NCBI GenBank assembly: GCA_021299735.1
Contig: JAJTEM010000001.1
Location: 248,001-312,000 of the forward strand
Direction of reading: 5' to 3'
Source: Burkholderiales bacterium
GTDB taxonomy: Bacteria > Pseudomonadota > Gammaproteobacteria > Burkholderiales > Burkholderiaceae_B
DNA: 64,000 nucleotides
A program made the translations under genes and the position numbers. A model generated the notes under the pieces. The model was not told where the DNA came from, ran no database searches, and saw only the letters and a list, made by a program, of their open reading frames with translations. Position 1 is the first letter of the stretch, and each line of letters opens with the position of its first letter. Shown piece after piece: positions 15,443 to 23,888 of the stretch.

Positions 15443-17590
15443 ATGAAAAAAATTGTTCTGCTGCTCATTGTTGCAGCCGTCGTGGCTGTATTTGCTTTCG
15501 ACCTGCACAGTCTTTTAACTCTCGACAGCCTGAAAGCACGTCTCGAGCAGTTTCGTGAATTTCAAACTGAATCGCCAGCCTTGGTTGCAGGTGTCTTCTT
15601 TTTAGCCTACGTGGTGGTTACTGCTTTTTCAATTCCTGGTGCCGCAGTGATGACCCTGGCGGCAGGCGCATTGTTTGGCTTGCTGCAAGGTTTAATTTTG
15701 GTGTCCTTTGCATCTACCATGGGTGCCACGCTCGCCTTTATTGGTGCCCGCTACTTGCTGCGCGATTCCGTACAGGCAAAATTTGGCAATCGCCTGAAAG
15801 CCATTAACGAAGGCGTTGAGAAAGAGGGCGCTTTCTACCTGTTCACTTTGCGCTTGGTGCCCGTGTTCCCGTTCTTCTTGATCAACCTGCTCATGGGTTT
15901 AACCAGCATGAAGGCCTTCACCTTCTTTTGGGTTAGCCAGTTGGGCATGTTGGCAGGCACGGTGGTGTATGTGAACGCAGGTACTGAATTGGCAAAAATT
16001 GACAGCCTTTCAGGCATTCTCTCGCCCGGTCTTATTCTTTCATTCGTGTTGCTGGGCGTATTCCCGCTAATCGCGAAGAAAATCACTGACAAAATCAAAG
16101 CCCGCAAGGTGTATGCCAAGTGGTCCAAGCCCGCTAAATTTGATCGCAACATGGTGGTGATTGGTGCTGGTGCTGCGGGGTTGGTCAGTTCCTACATTGC
16201 AGCAGCAGTGAAAGCCAAAGTCACGCTGGTTGAAGCGCATAAAATGGGTGGCGACTGCCTGAACTTTGGGTGTGTGCCTTCCAAGGCAATTATCAAAAGT
16301 GCGAAGCTGGCCCACCAAATGCGCCATGCCGATAAATACGGGTTGCATGCAGCAACGCCAAGCTTCAGTTTCAAGGCAGTAATGGCCAGAGTGCACGACA
16401 TTATCAAAGCCATTGAACCGCACGACAGCGTAGAACGCTACACCGGCCTTGGTGTAGACGTAATCCAGGGTTACGCAACCATTGTTGACCCATGGACAGT
16501 AGAAATAAAACACAACAGCGGTGAAACCAGCCGTCTGACCACACGCAGTATTGTGATTGCAGCAGGCGCACAGCCCGTGGTCCCGGCCTTGCCCGGAATT
16601 GAAACCAGTGCTTACCTGACCAGCGATACCCTATGGGATGAATTCGCCAAGCGCGAAGAATTACCCAAGCGGCTGGTGGTGCTGGGTGGCGGCCCAATTG
16701 GCAGTGAACTGGCGCAAGCCTTTGCACGCTTGGGGTCACAAGTTACGCAGATTGAACGCGGCGAACGCATCATGCCGCGTGAAGACGCTGAAATTTCAGA
16801 AATGACCATGGCGTCCATGCGCGCAGACGGTGTGAATATTTTGACGCAGCATCAAGCTGTTCGAATCGAACACCGGGGCAAGCAGAAAGTGCTGATCGCC
16901 GAACACAAAGGCAACACTGTGGAAGTGGAATTTGACGATTTGATTTGTGCGGTGGGCCGCAAAGCCCGCTTGACTGGTTATGGCCTTGAGGCCTTGGGTA
17001 TTGAAACCAACCGCACCGTGGTCACCAATGAATATCTTGAAACGCTGTACCCCAATATTTTTGCTGCAGGCGATGTGGCTGGTCCTTACCAGTTTACGCA
17101 TGTGGCTGCACACCAGGCTTGGTATGCCTCAGTGAATGCCTTGTTTGGTCACCTGAAAAAATTCAAGGCCGATTATTCCGTGATTCCATGGACCACATTC
17201 ACAGACCCCGAAGTAGCCCGCGTTGGCTTGAATGAGCAGGACGCCAAAGAGCAGGGCGTTGCCTATGAGGTAACGCGCTATGGTATCGACGACCTGGACC
17301 GCGCAATTGCTGACAGCGATGCCCATGGTGTGGTGAAAGTGCTCACTGTGCCGGGAAAGGACAAAATTCTGGGTGTAACAATTGCGGGTGTGCACGCGGG
17401 CGACTTGTTGGCTGAATTCGTATTGGCCATGAAACATGGTTTGGGGCTGAACAAAATTTTAGGCACCATTCACACCTATCCCACCTTGGCCGAGGCGAAC
17501 AAGTACGCTGCAGGTGAGTGGAAGCGTGCGCATGCACCCGAGAAAGTGCTGCTGTGGTTGGGCAAGTACCATGCTTGGCGATTGGGCTAA
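15443..17590 (+). CDS. VTT (DedA/TVP38-type) membrane domain fused to a mercuric-reductase-like flavoprotein
   Basis: This is a 715-residue fusion. Residues 1-215 are a VTT/SNARE-associated membrane domain: SIPGAAVMTLAAGALFG, then FPFFLINLLMGLTSM, with several helices. Residues ~235-715 are a class I pyridine nucleotide-disulfide oxidoreductase: FAD site GAGAAG (241-246), redox pair Cys272/Cys277 in GGDCLNFGCVPSK, NAD(P) site GGGPIG, AAGDVAG, and the C-terminal dimer domain with HTYPTLAEAN providing the catalytic His. It lacks the heavy-metal N-terminal domain and the C-terminal Cys pair of true MerA. The fusion recurs in proteobacteria. The substrate is unknown, and anchoring to the inner membrane is clear. 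Glutathione reductase follows in the same direction 147 bases on. Confidence 0.88.
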   Translation: MKKIVLLLIVAAVVAVFAFDLHSLLTLDSLKARLEQFREFQTESPALVAGVFFLAYVVVTAFSIPGAAVMTLAAGALFGLLQGLILVSFASTMGATLAFIGARYLLRDSVQAKFGNRLKAINEGVEKEGAFYLFTLRLVPVFPFFLINLLMGLTSMKAFTFFWVSQLGMLAGTVVYVNAGTELAKIDSLSGILSPGLILSFVLLGVFPLIAKKITDKIKARKVYAKWSKPAKFDRNMVVIGAGAAGLVSSYIAAAVKAKVTLVEAHKMGGDCLNFGCVPSKAIIKSAKLAHQMRHADKYGLHAATPSFSFKAVMARVHDIIKAIEPHDSVERYTGLGVDVIQGYATIVDPWTVEIKHNSGETSRLTTRSIVIAAGAQPVVPALPGIETSAYLTSDTLWDEFAKREELPKRLVVLGGGPIGSELAQAFARLGSQVTQIERGERIMPREDAEISEMTMASMRADGVNILTQHQAVRIEHRGKQKVLIAEHKGNTVEVEFDDLICAVGRKARLTGYGLEALGIETNRTVVTNEYLETLYPNIFAAGDVAGPYQFTHVAAHQAWYASVNALFGHLKKFKADYSVIPWTTFTDPEVARVGLNEQDAKEQGVAYEVTRYGIDDLDRAIADSDAHGVVKVLTVPGKDKILGVTIAGVHAGDLLAEFVLAMKHGLGLNKILGTIHTYPTLAEANKYAAGEWKRAHAPEKVLLWLGKYHAWRLG

Positions 17591-17737
17591 AAACTCAGCG
17601 GTAAAAGCAACTCACGCCAAGTTGGTAATTAACCCACACCGAATTCCCAACAAAAATCAACCCAGAGCACTCACATTCATCGCCTTAACTTCCCCGCGGT
17701 ACAATAAAACTCCAATGCAACACCCAAGGAGAATTCA

Positions 17738-19108
17738 ATGAGTACATCCAGCGCACCTTACGATCTCGTTGTCATCGGCGGTGGTTCAGGCGGAGTGGCC
17801 AGTGCCCGTCGCGCAGCCAGTTACGGTGCCAAAGTGGCACTCATTGAATCAAGCCGATTGGGTGGCACCTGCGTCATTCGAGGTTGTGTGCCAAAAAAAC
17901 TCATGATGTACGCTGCACAGTTTGGCCAAACCCTGCGTGAGGGTTTGCAGCCCGGTTGGCAAGTGGCGCAAGCTGAATTCTCTATGGCAAAGTGGCAAGA
18001 AGCGAAGGGCAAGGAAATTGACCGGCTAGAAGGTATTTACGCCCGCATGCTTGAAACCAGCGGAGTTGAAACCATTCGAGGTCACGGCGTAATCAAATCC
18101 ACCACCGAAGTTCAGGTTGGCGATCGCGTGTTGAGTACCCAACGCATATTGATTGCCAGTGGTGCGACCCCCAATCGCAGCGCATTTCCCGGGCTTGAGC
18201 TTGCAGCCACTTCCAATGAGCTGCTCGACCTTTCAACTTTGCCCAAACGTGTCGGTGTAATTGGTGCAGGCTATATTGCGCTGGAGTTCGCATGTATTTT
18301 GCGTGGCCTGGGTTCTGAGGTGTCCGTGTTTTATCGCGGTGATTTGCCCCTGCGTGGGTTCGACGAAAGCGTTAGCAGTCGCTTGGTTGCAGCCATGAAG
18401 CTACAGGGCATTCAGCTTCACGCAAATACTGATTTCAAATTGCTTGGCCAACAAGGCTCTAAATTCAAACTCCAAACAGCAGCTGGTACTTATGAATTTG
18501 ATTTTGTGCTGAATGCCACAGGCCGTAGCCCCAACACGCAAGGTTTGGGGCTAGAAAATATCGGCCTTCGCACAGGCCCTGCCGGTGAAATTGAAGTGAA
18601 CAAATACAGCCACACGGGTATCAAGGGAGTCTACGCTGTGGGCGATGTCACCAACCGTGTGAACCTGACGCCCGTGGCGATTGCGGAAGGTCGTGCACTG
18701 GCTGAAAACGAATTTAATGGAAAGGATCTCACCGTTGACCACACCAGTGTACCCACAGCCACTTTCACATCGCCGCCGATTGGCAGCGTTGGTTTAACCG
18801 AAGAGCAGGCTGCAAAGCGCGCATTAATTCGTGTGTACGAAACTGAATTCACGCCCATGAAAACCAAATTCTCGGGTGGTGAACAGAAAACCTACATGAA
18901 GTTGTTGGTTGATGATGCGAGTGATCGGGTGCTTGGCATTCACATGTTGGGTGACGATGCGCCCGAAATGATCCAACTGCTGGGCGTGTTGTATACCATG
19001 GGTGCTACCAAAGCCGATTTCGACCGAACCATCGCAGTTCATCCCAGCTCTGCCGAGGAGTGGGTTCTGTTGCGTGAGTTGAGTCGCACCGTGGGTACAT
19101 CTGCATAA
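17738..19108 (+). CDS. gor: Glutathione-disulfide reductase
   Basis: The 456-residue NADPH-dependent flavoenzyme keeps glutathione reduced in the cytoplasm. FAD site GGGSGG sits at residues 14-19. The redox-active pair is Cys45/Cys50 in GGTCVIRGCVPKKL, the exact form of glutathione reductase; lipoamide dehydrogenases have CLNxGC instead. The NADP site is GAGYIALEFA with nearby basic residues, AVGDVTNRVNLTPVA is the second FAD motif, and HPSSAEEW carries the catalytic His. Start is an ATG with a good AAGGAG site. Length equals the family norm. Confidence 0.93.
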   Translation: MSTSSAPYDLVVIGGGSGGVASARRAASYGAKVALIESSRLGGTCVIRGCVPKKLMMYAAQFGQTLREGLQPGWQVAQAEFSMAKWQEAKGKEIDRLEGIYARMLETSGVETIRGHGVIKSTTEVQVGDRVLSTQRILIASGATPNRSAFPGLELAATSNELLDLSTLPKRVGVIGAGYIALEFACILRGLGSEVSVFYRGDLPLRGFDESVSSRLVAAMKLQGIQLHANTDFKLLGQQGSKFKLQTAAGTYEFDFVLNATGRSPNTQGLGLENIGLRTGPAGEIEVNKYSHTGIKGVYAVGDVTNRVNLTPVAIAEGRALAENEFNGKDLTVDHTSVPTATFTSPPIGSVGLTEEQAAKRALIRVYETEFTPMKTKFSGGEQKTYMKLLVDDASDRVLGIHMLGDDAPEMIQLLGVLYTMGATKADFDRTIAVHPSSAEEWVLLRELSRTVGTSA

Positions 19109-19187
19109 GTTTGGGGTGAGGGCCTACCTCTTTAATCACATCTGGTGATCGTTGTCGGGTTAGACCAATCGTCAACTTCAAATTCCG

Positions 19188-20297
19188 TTGCTAGAGTCCG
19201 GCGTGGTATTAGCATCTGGACCCTTGCGCACCGTGTCAGCCTCACAATTTTTTCCGCTCTCGGCAGCATCCGCTGAACTTGATGCATCGGTTGCACCATC
19301 ATGGGCCACACCCTTTGCATCGGGCGATTGCGGCCCGGATCTGGAATATGACAATACTTTTCTCGAGTTGCATCAAGCAGCGCGTGGGAAGCCTGAAACC
19401 CAGTTCGAGCCAGCTACACCACCCGATTGGAATGCCGTAGAAACAGGCGCTTTGCAATTGCTTGAGCGCAGCCGAGACTTACGCTTGGTGGTTTTGTGGG
19501 CAGAGTCCCGTTTGAATCTGGGCGGTTTGCAAACCTTGCCAGAAGGTTTGTGTGCAATCGCACAGTTGCTCGAGACCGCATGGCCCCTTGTTAATCCCCC
19601 CCTGGATGATGGCGATCCCTATGCGCGTATTAACGTAATCGAAAGCCTCGGGTTTGGCGGTTCGTTTTTTCAGTCCTTGCGCAACTGTGTTGTGATGCGA
19701 AATCCGCGAATTGGTGAAATTCGCCTGAAAGACTTTGAAGCACTCACTGGCAACGCGCCTGGCACAGAACTGTCTGTGTCGCGAGAGCAAATCGAACTGT
19801 ATTTCCGCTCGCCTGAAGGCAAGGCTGACGCACTGCGTAACTTACTGGAAGCCTGCCAGTGCGCATTGAAAAGAATTCTCGGCGAAATGGCCTTGCACAT
19901 TGAGGCTGACCGACTGCCTCAACTTGCCGAGTTTTTTGCATTGCTTGGTCATGCCTTGTCTTGCCTGCCAGAACCTGCAATGGAACAAACTCTCTCATCT
20001 GTACCACAGAGTGCTTTGTTCGATTCGGTCGCATCCGCGCAGCTTGGTGGGTCACCGGCGATTATTCAGTCGGGCATTCACTCACGAGCACAGGCATTGG
20101 CAGCCATTGATCAGGTGTGTGCCTATCTTGAAAGCGCCGAGCCAACAAACCCAGCTCAGCTTCTATTGAGAAGAGCGCGCCGCCTGATCGACAAAAATTT
20201 CATGCAGTTGATGAAAGACCTTGCACCTGACGCATTGGCAGAAGTTGCAAAAATCATGGGAGTTAATCCCGATTCTCTCGAGCAGGAAGATGCCTAA
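19188..20297 (+). CDS. tssA: Type VI secretion protein TssA
   Basis: TssA (ImpA family) caps the growing sheath and connects it to the baseplate. The N-terminal ImpA domain is clear: FLELHQAARGKPETQFEP, then RDLRLVVLWAESRLNLGGL and PDWNAVETGALQLLERSRDL. The 369-residue length suits a short TssA. The first codon is uncertain: TTG 19188, GTG 19203 and GTG 19233 are all in frame, and none has a strong ribosome site. It is the first gene of the T6SS block, 79 bases after gor and 45 bases before tssB. Confidence 0.88.
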   Translation: MLESGVVLASGPLRTVSASQFFPLSAASAELDASVAPSWATPFASGDCGPDLEYDNTFLELHQAARGKPETQFEPATPPDWNAVETGALQLLERSRDLRLVVLWAESRLNLGGLQTLPEGLCAIAQLLETAWPLVNPPLDDGDPYARINVIESLGFGGSFFQSLRNCVVMRNPRIGEIRLKDFEALTGNAPGTELSVSREQIELYFRSPEGKADALRNLLEACQCALKRILGEMALHIEADRLPQLAEFFALLGHALSCLPEPAMEQTLSSVPQSALFDSVASAQLGGSPAIIQSGIHSRAQALAAIDQVCAYLESAEPTNPAQLLLRRARRLIDKNFMQLMKDLAPDALAEVAKIMGVNPDSLEQEDA

Positions 20298-20342
20298 AGT
20301 CGCCCTGCGTTTACCCATTCTTCTTACTTGCGAGATTGATCA

Positions 20343-20855
20343 ATGAGCGGACAAAAGTTTGTAGGACGTAATCGTGCACCGCGCGTGCAAATTGAATATG
20401 ACGTCGAGGTTTACGGTTCACAGAAAAAGGTACAGCTGCCATTTGTCATGGGTGTGATGTCTGATCTCTCAGGCAAGTCTGAAGTACCTTTGGCACCCGT
20501 TGCTGAGCGTGATTTTCTGGAAGTGGATGTGGACAATTTCGATGCCCGCATGAAGAGCATTAAACCACGCGTCGCCTTCCATACGCCAAACCATCTGACT
20601 GGTGAAGGCAACATTGCTGTCGACATCACATTCGAATCCATGGACGACTTCAGCCCAGCTGCGATTGCTCGCAAAGTAGAGCCTTTGCGCAAATTGCTTG
20701 AGGCACGCCAGCAACTGTCCAATCTTTTGACTTACATGGACGGTAAAAATGGTGCCGAAGAACTGTTGGCCAAGCTGCTTGCCGACCCCGCATTGCTGAA
20801 AAGCCTGTCCGCCAGCGTGAAGCCAGCGGAACCAACTTCTTCTGTAGGTGAGTAA
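20343..20855 (+). CDS. tssB: T6SS sheath small subunit TssB (VipA)
   Basis: The 170-residue subunit pairs with TssC to form the contractile sheath. Family features are KFVGRNRAPRVQIEYDVE at the start, PFVMGVMSDLSGKS, FLEVDVDNFDARMKSIKPRV and the C-terminal LTYMDGKNGAEELLAKLL segment that ClpV recognises in disassembly. Length is normal. It sits three bases before tssC, so the two are co-translated in the balanced amounts the sheath needs. Confidence 0.95.
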   Translation: MSGQKFVGRNRAPRVQIEYDVEVYGSQKKVQLPFVMGVMSDLSGKSEVPLAPVAERDFLEVDVDNFDARMKSIKPRVAFHTPNHLTGEGNIAVDITFESMDDFSPAAIARKVEPLRKLLEARQQLSNLLTYMDGKNGAEELLAKLLADPALLKSLSASVKPAEPTSSVGE

Positions 20856-20857
20856 TC

Positions 20858-22348
20858 ATGTCTGAACAACTTCAAAATCGTGCGCTCGATGTTATCGAGC
20901 TTGAGGGCAGCGAGCTTTCTTCCCTGCTGCAAAAGGAATTCAAACCGAAAACTGATGAAGCCAAGTCTGAAGTGGAGTCAGCGGTCCTGACGCTGGCACA
21001 ACAGGCCCTTGAAGGCGTAGAGTTGGTTGGCGACGACGTGGTGGATTCAATTGAGCGCATGATCGCGGCGATTGACCAGAAGCTGTCGGTTCAAATCAAT
21101 GAAATCATTCACCACAGCGATTTCCAGCAAATGGAAAGTGCATGGCGTGGCCTTAGCTACCTTGTAAACAACACCGAAACCGACGAGTTCCTGAAAATTC
21201 GTTTCATGAACGTGTCCAAGGCCGAACTGGCAAAAACCTTGAAGCGTTACAAAGGCGTGGCTTGGGATCAAAGCCCGGTGTTCAAGAAAATTTACGAACA
21301 CGAGTATGGCCAGTTTGGTGGTGAGCCCTACGGCTGCCTGGTGGGTGATTATTACTTTGACCATTCACCTCCCGATGTAGAAATGCTGGGTGAGCTTGCA
21401 AAGATAAGCGCGTCTGCACACGCACCATTTTTGTCAGCAGTATCGCCAGCCACCTTGCAAATGGATTCCTGGCAAGAACTTGCCAATCCTCGCGATCTGA
21501 CCAAAATTTTTTCGACACCCGATTATGCTGCATGGCGTAGCTTGCGTGATGCCGACGATTCTAAATACCTCGGCCTTACCATGCCACGCTTTCTGGCGCG
21601 TCAACCTTATGGCGCAAAAACCAATCCGGTTGAAGAGTTTGCTTTTGAAGAAGACACAGGTCTGGCCGACCACAATCGCTACACTTGGGCCAACTCGGCG
21701 TATGCCATGGCAGTGAATATCAACCGCTCATTCAAGGAATATGGCTGGTGTTCCCGTATTCGCGGTATTGAGTCAGGCGGTGCAGTACCCAATTTGCCTA
21801 CACATACATTCCCCACCGACGATGGTGGCGTTGATATGAAGTGCCCCACCGAAATCGCCATTTCTGATCGCCGTGAAGCCGAGCTGAGTAAAAGCGGTTT
21901 CTTGCCGCTGATTCACAAAAAGAACAGTGACCTGGCTGCTTTTATTGGTGCCCAGTCTTTGCACAAACCCGCCGAGTACGAAGATCCCGATGCAACGGCC
22001 AACGCCAAACTGGCAGCACGTTTGCCTTACCTGTTTGCAACCTGCCGTTTTGCGCATTACTTGAAGTGCATCGTGCGCGACAAAGTAGGTTCTTTCAAAG
22101 AACGCGCCGACATGCAGCGCTGGTTACAAGACTGGATCATGCAGTACGTGGATGGTGACCCCGCGAATTCTTCCGAGGCAGTCAAGGCTTCGCGCCCGCT
22201 TGCAGCAGCTGAGGTGGTTGTTGAAGAAATTGAAGGCAACCCTGGCATGTATGCGTCGCGATTTTATCTGCGCCCGCATTATCAGCTAGAGGGCCTCACA
22301 GTGTCTTTGCGTTTGGTCAGCAAGTTGCCATCCGCCAAAGCGTCTTAA
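20858..22348 (+). CDS. tssC: T6SS sheath large subunit TssC (VipB)
   Basis: The 496-residue large sheath subunit is the most conserved T6SS protein. Diagnostic stretches are FQQMESAWRGLSYLVNNTE, YGCLVGDYYFDH, ASAHAPFLSAVSP, PRFLARQPYGAKTNPVEEF and, near the C-terminus, YLKCIVRDKVGSF and YQLEGLTVSLRLVSKLP. Full-length with no visible lesions. A 39-base gap containing a clear GAGGA ribosome site separates it from hcp1. Confidence 0.96.
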   Translation: MSEQLQNRALDVIELEGSELSSLLQKEFKPKTDEAKSEVESAVLTLAQQALEGVELVGDDVVDSIERMIAAIDQKLSVQINEIIHHSDFQQMESAWRGLSYLVNNTETDEFLKIRFMNVSKAELAKTLKRYKGVAWDQSPVFKKIYEHEYGQFGGEPYGCLVGDYYFDHSPPDVEMLGELAKISASAHAPFLSAVSPATLQMDSWQELANPRDLTKIFSTPDYAAWRSLRDADDSKYLGLTMPRFLARQPYGAKTNPVEEFAFEEDTGLADHNRYTWANSAYAMAVNINRSFKEYGWCSRIRGIESGGAVPNLPTHTFPTDDGGVDMKCPTEIAISDRREAELSKSGFLPLIHKKNSDLAAFIGAQSLHKPAEYEDPDATANAKLAARLPYLFATCRFAHYLKCIVRDKVGSFKERADMQRWLQDWIMQYVDGDPANSSEAVKASRPLAAAEVVVEEIEGNPGMYASRFYLRPHYQLEGLTVSLRLVSKLPSAKAS

Positions 22349-22387
22349 AACTTGAACTATTAATCAACCTATTACAGAGGAAATCAA

Positions 22388-22870
22388 ATGTCAGTAGACA
22401 TGTTTTTGAAAATCAAGGGTGTGGATGGCGAATCCGTAGATAGCGTACATGCAAAGGAAATCGACATTGCCGCCTGGAGCTGGGGTATGTCCCAATCGGG
22501 CACAACCCACGTTGGTCGTGGTGGCGGTGCAGGCAAAGTCAGCGTTCAAGACATCAGCTTCACCAAGTACATTGACAAAGCTACACCCAATCTGATCAAA
22601 GCATGTTGCAATGGCAAGCACTTTGAAGAAGCAGTACTGACCGTTCGCAAGGCAGGTGAAAAGCCACTGGAATACGTTGTACTGACCATGAAAGATGTGA
22701 TCATTTCCAATGTAAGCCAGGGTGGTTCTGGTGGTGAAGACCGCCTGACTGAAACCGTGACCCTGAACTTCGCCGAGTTCAGCTACGTGTATGTGCCCCA
22801 GAAGAAAGACGGCGGCCCAGATGGCAAAGTTGAGGCCACATTCAACATTGCAACCAACTCCGAGAAGTAA
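22388..22870 (+). CDS. hcp: T6SS tube protein Hcp (TssD), first copy
   Basis: This 160-residue inner-tube protein has the family opening VDMFLKIKGVDGES, then EIDIAAWSWGMSQSG, and the C-terminal SYVYVPQKKDGGPDG. It assembles into hexameric rings inside the TssBC sheath and is expelled on contraction. The sequence follows standard Hcp closely, so this is likely the main tube subunit. A strong ribosome site precedes it. A second, diverged hcp follows 20 bases on. Confidence 0.95.
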   Translation: MSVDMFLKIKGVDGESVDSVHAKEIDIAAWSWGMSQSGTTHVGRGGGAGKVSVQDISFTKYIDKATPNLIKACCNGKHFEEAVLTVRKAGEKPLEYVVLTMKDVIISNVSQGGSGGEDRLTETVTLNFAEFSYVYVPQKKDGGPDGKVEATFNIATNSEK

Positions 22871-22890
22871 TCGGAAAGCCAGGAAATACA

Positions 22891-23373
22891 ATGTCGAAAG
22901 TCGATATGTTCCTGGCCCTGGATGGCTCCCGTCAAGGGGCCATTCAGGGTGAAAGCCAGGTCAGTGGTCATGTTGGTGAAATAGAAATTGCGGGCTGGTC
23001 CTGGGGAATGTCCCAGCAAGTCCACTCGTCGTCTCAATTGGCATCCAAGGCCTCGGTACGAACCATTAATGTACAGAAAGCCATCGACAGCTCCAGCACT
23101 GCGATCATGAGTGCGTTGAAGTCTGCAGAAATTCTGAGCAAGGTTGTGCTGACCTGCCGCGACCCCGGTGGCGTAGCGACCATTGATTACTTGCGTATCA
23201 CTTTGCGCAAGGCCCGAATTTGCGATTATGAAATATCTGGCAGTGCCAGCGAAGGCCGTCAGGTCAGTGAATCATTTTCAATTGCATTCAAGGAAATTGA
23301 GGTGGTTTACACGCCCAAGTCAGCCGCCAACTTGAAGGCGGGTGCCTGCACCTACATCGACGTGTATGAGTAA
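22891..23373 (+). CDS. hcp: T6SS tube protein Hcp (TssD), second diverged copy
   Basis: Also 160 residues and clearly Hcp (VDMFLALDGSRQGAIQGES, IEIAGWSWGMSQQ, IEVVYTPKSAANLKAG), but with many substitutions from the first copy and no glycine-rich GRGGGAG loop. It may form its own tubes, mix with the first, or carry particular cargo in the ring lumen. Its stop codon overlaps the tssE start by eight bases, so it is fixed in the operon and not a recent insertion. Confidence 0.92.
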   Translation: MSKVDMFLALDGSRQGAIQGESQVSGHVGEIEIAGWSWGMSQQVHSSSQLASKASVRTINVQKAIDSSSTAIMSALKSAEILSKVVLTCRDPGGVATIDYLRITLRKARICDYEISGSASEGRQVSESFSIAFKEIEVVYTPKSAANLKAGACTYIDVYE

Positions 23374-23869
23374 TGCCCGTGACGCGTTGCAGCCTGCTTT
23401 GCTTGATCGTCTTCAAGACGATGAGCCAGCGCGTCAAACTGAAACATCCAGCAGCCGTTTCATCACCAAAGAGGCGCTGCGTCATATGGTGCTTCGCGAT
23501 CTTGAGCAGTTACTCAATGCCACCCGTGTAATCGACAGCAAGTATCTTCAACAAGAGCCCAGTCTGCTCGATTCTGTGCTGGCTTACGGCATGCCGCCGG
23601 TGGCCGGTAAAATCGCGTCCATGATTGATGTGAAAGATTTTGAGCGCACTGTGGCAGATCTGATTCGCCGTTTTGAGCCGCGAATAGATGGCAAGTCACT
23701 GAAAGTTCAGGCAGAAACCCAACAAGGCCTGATGCATTTGCACAACGTGATTGGCTTGCGAATTTCCGGTCTGCTGTGGGCGCAGCCCTATCCCATCGAG
23801 CTGATGCTACGAACGGAAGTCGATCTTGAAACAGGCAAGGTGTTGTTAATGCCCCTGTCGGGTTTTTAA
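23366..23869 (+). CDS. tssE: T6SS baseplate protein TssE (gp25-like)
   Basis: TssE is the gp25-like wedge protein that starts sheath polymerisation. The start is set at ATG 23366 (MSNARDALQPALLDRLQDDEP), giving 167 residues; the open frame goes eight codons further into hcp2. The DLEQLLNATR region, SLLDSVLAYGMPPVAGK and the IRRFEPRIDGKSLKV segment fit the GPW/gp25 domain. It overlaps hcp2 and is followed 19 bases later by tssF, matching the usual order. Confidence 0.92.
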   Translation: MSNARDALQPALLDRLQDDEPARQTETSSSRFITKEALRHMVLRDLEQLLNATRVIDSKYLQQEPSLLDSVLAYGMPPVAGKIASMIDVKDFERTVADLIRRFEPRIDGKSLKVQAETQQGLMHLHNVIGLRISGLLWAQPYPIELMLRTEVDLETGKVLLMPLSGF

Positions 23870-23888
23870 TAAGCGATTCACATAAAAC

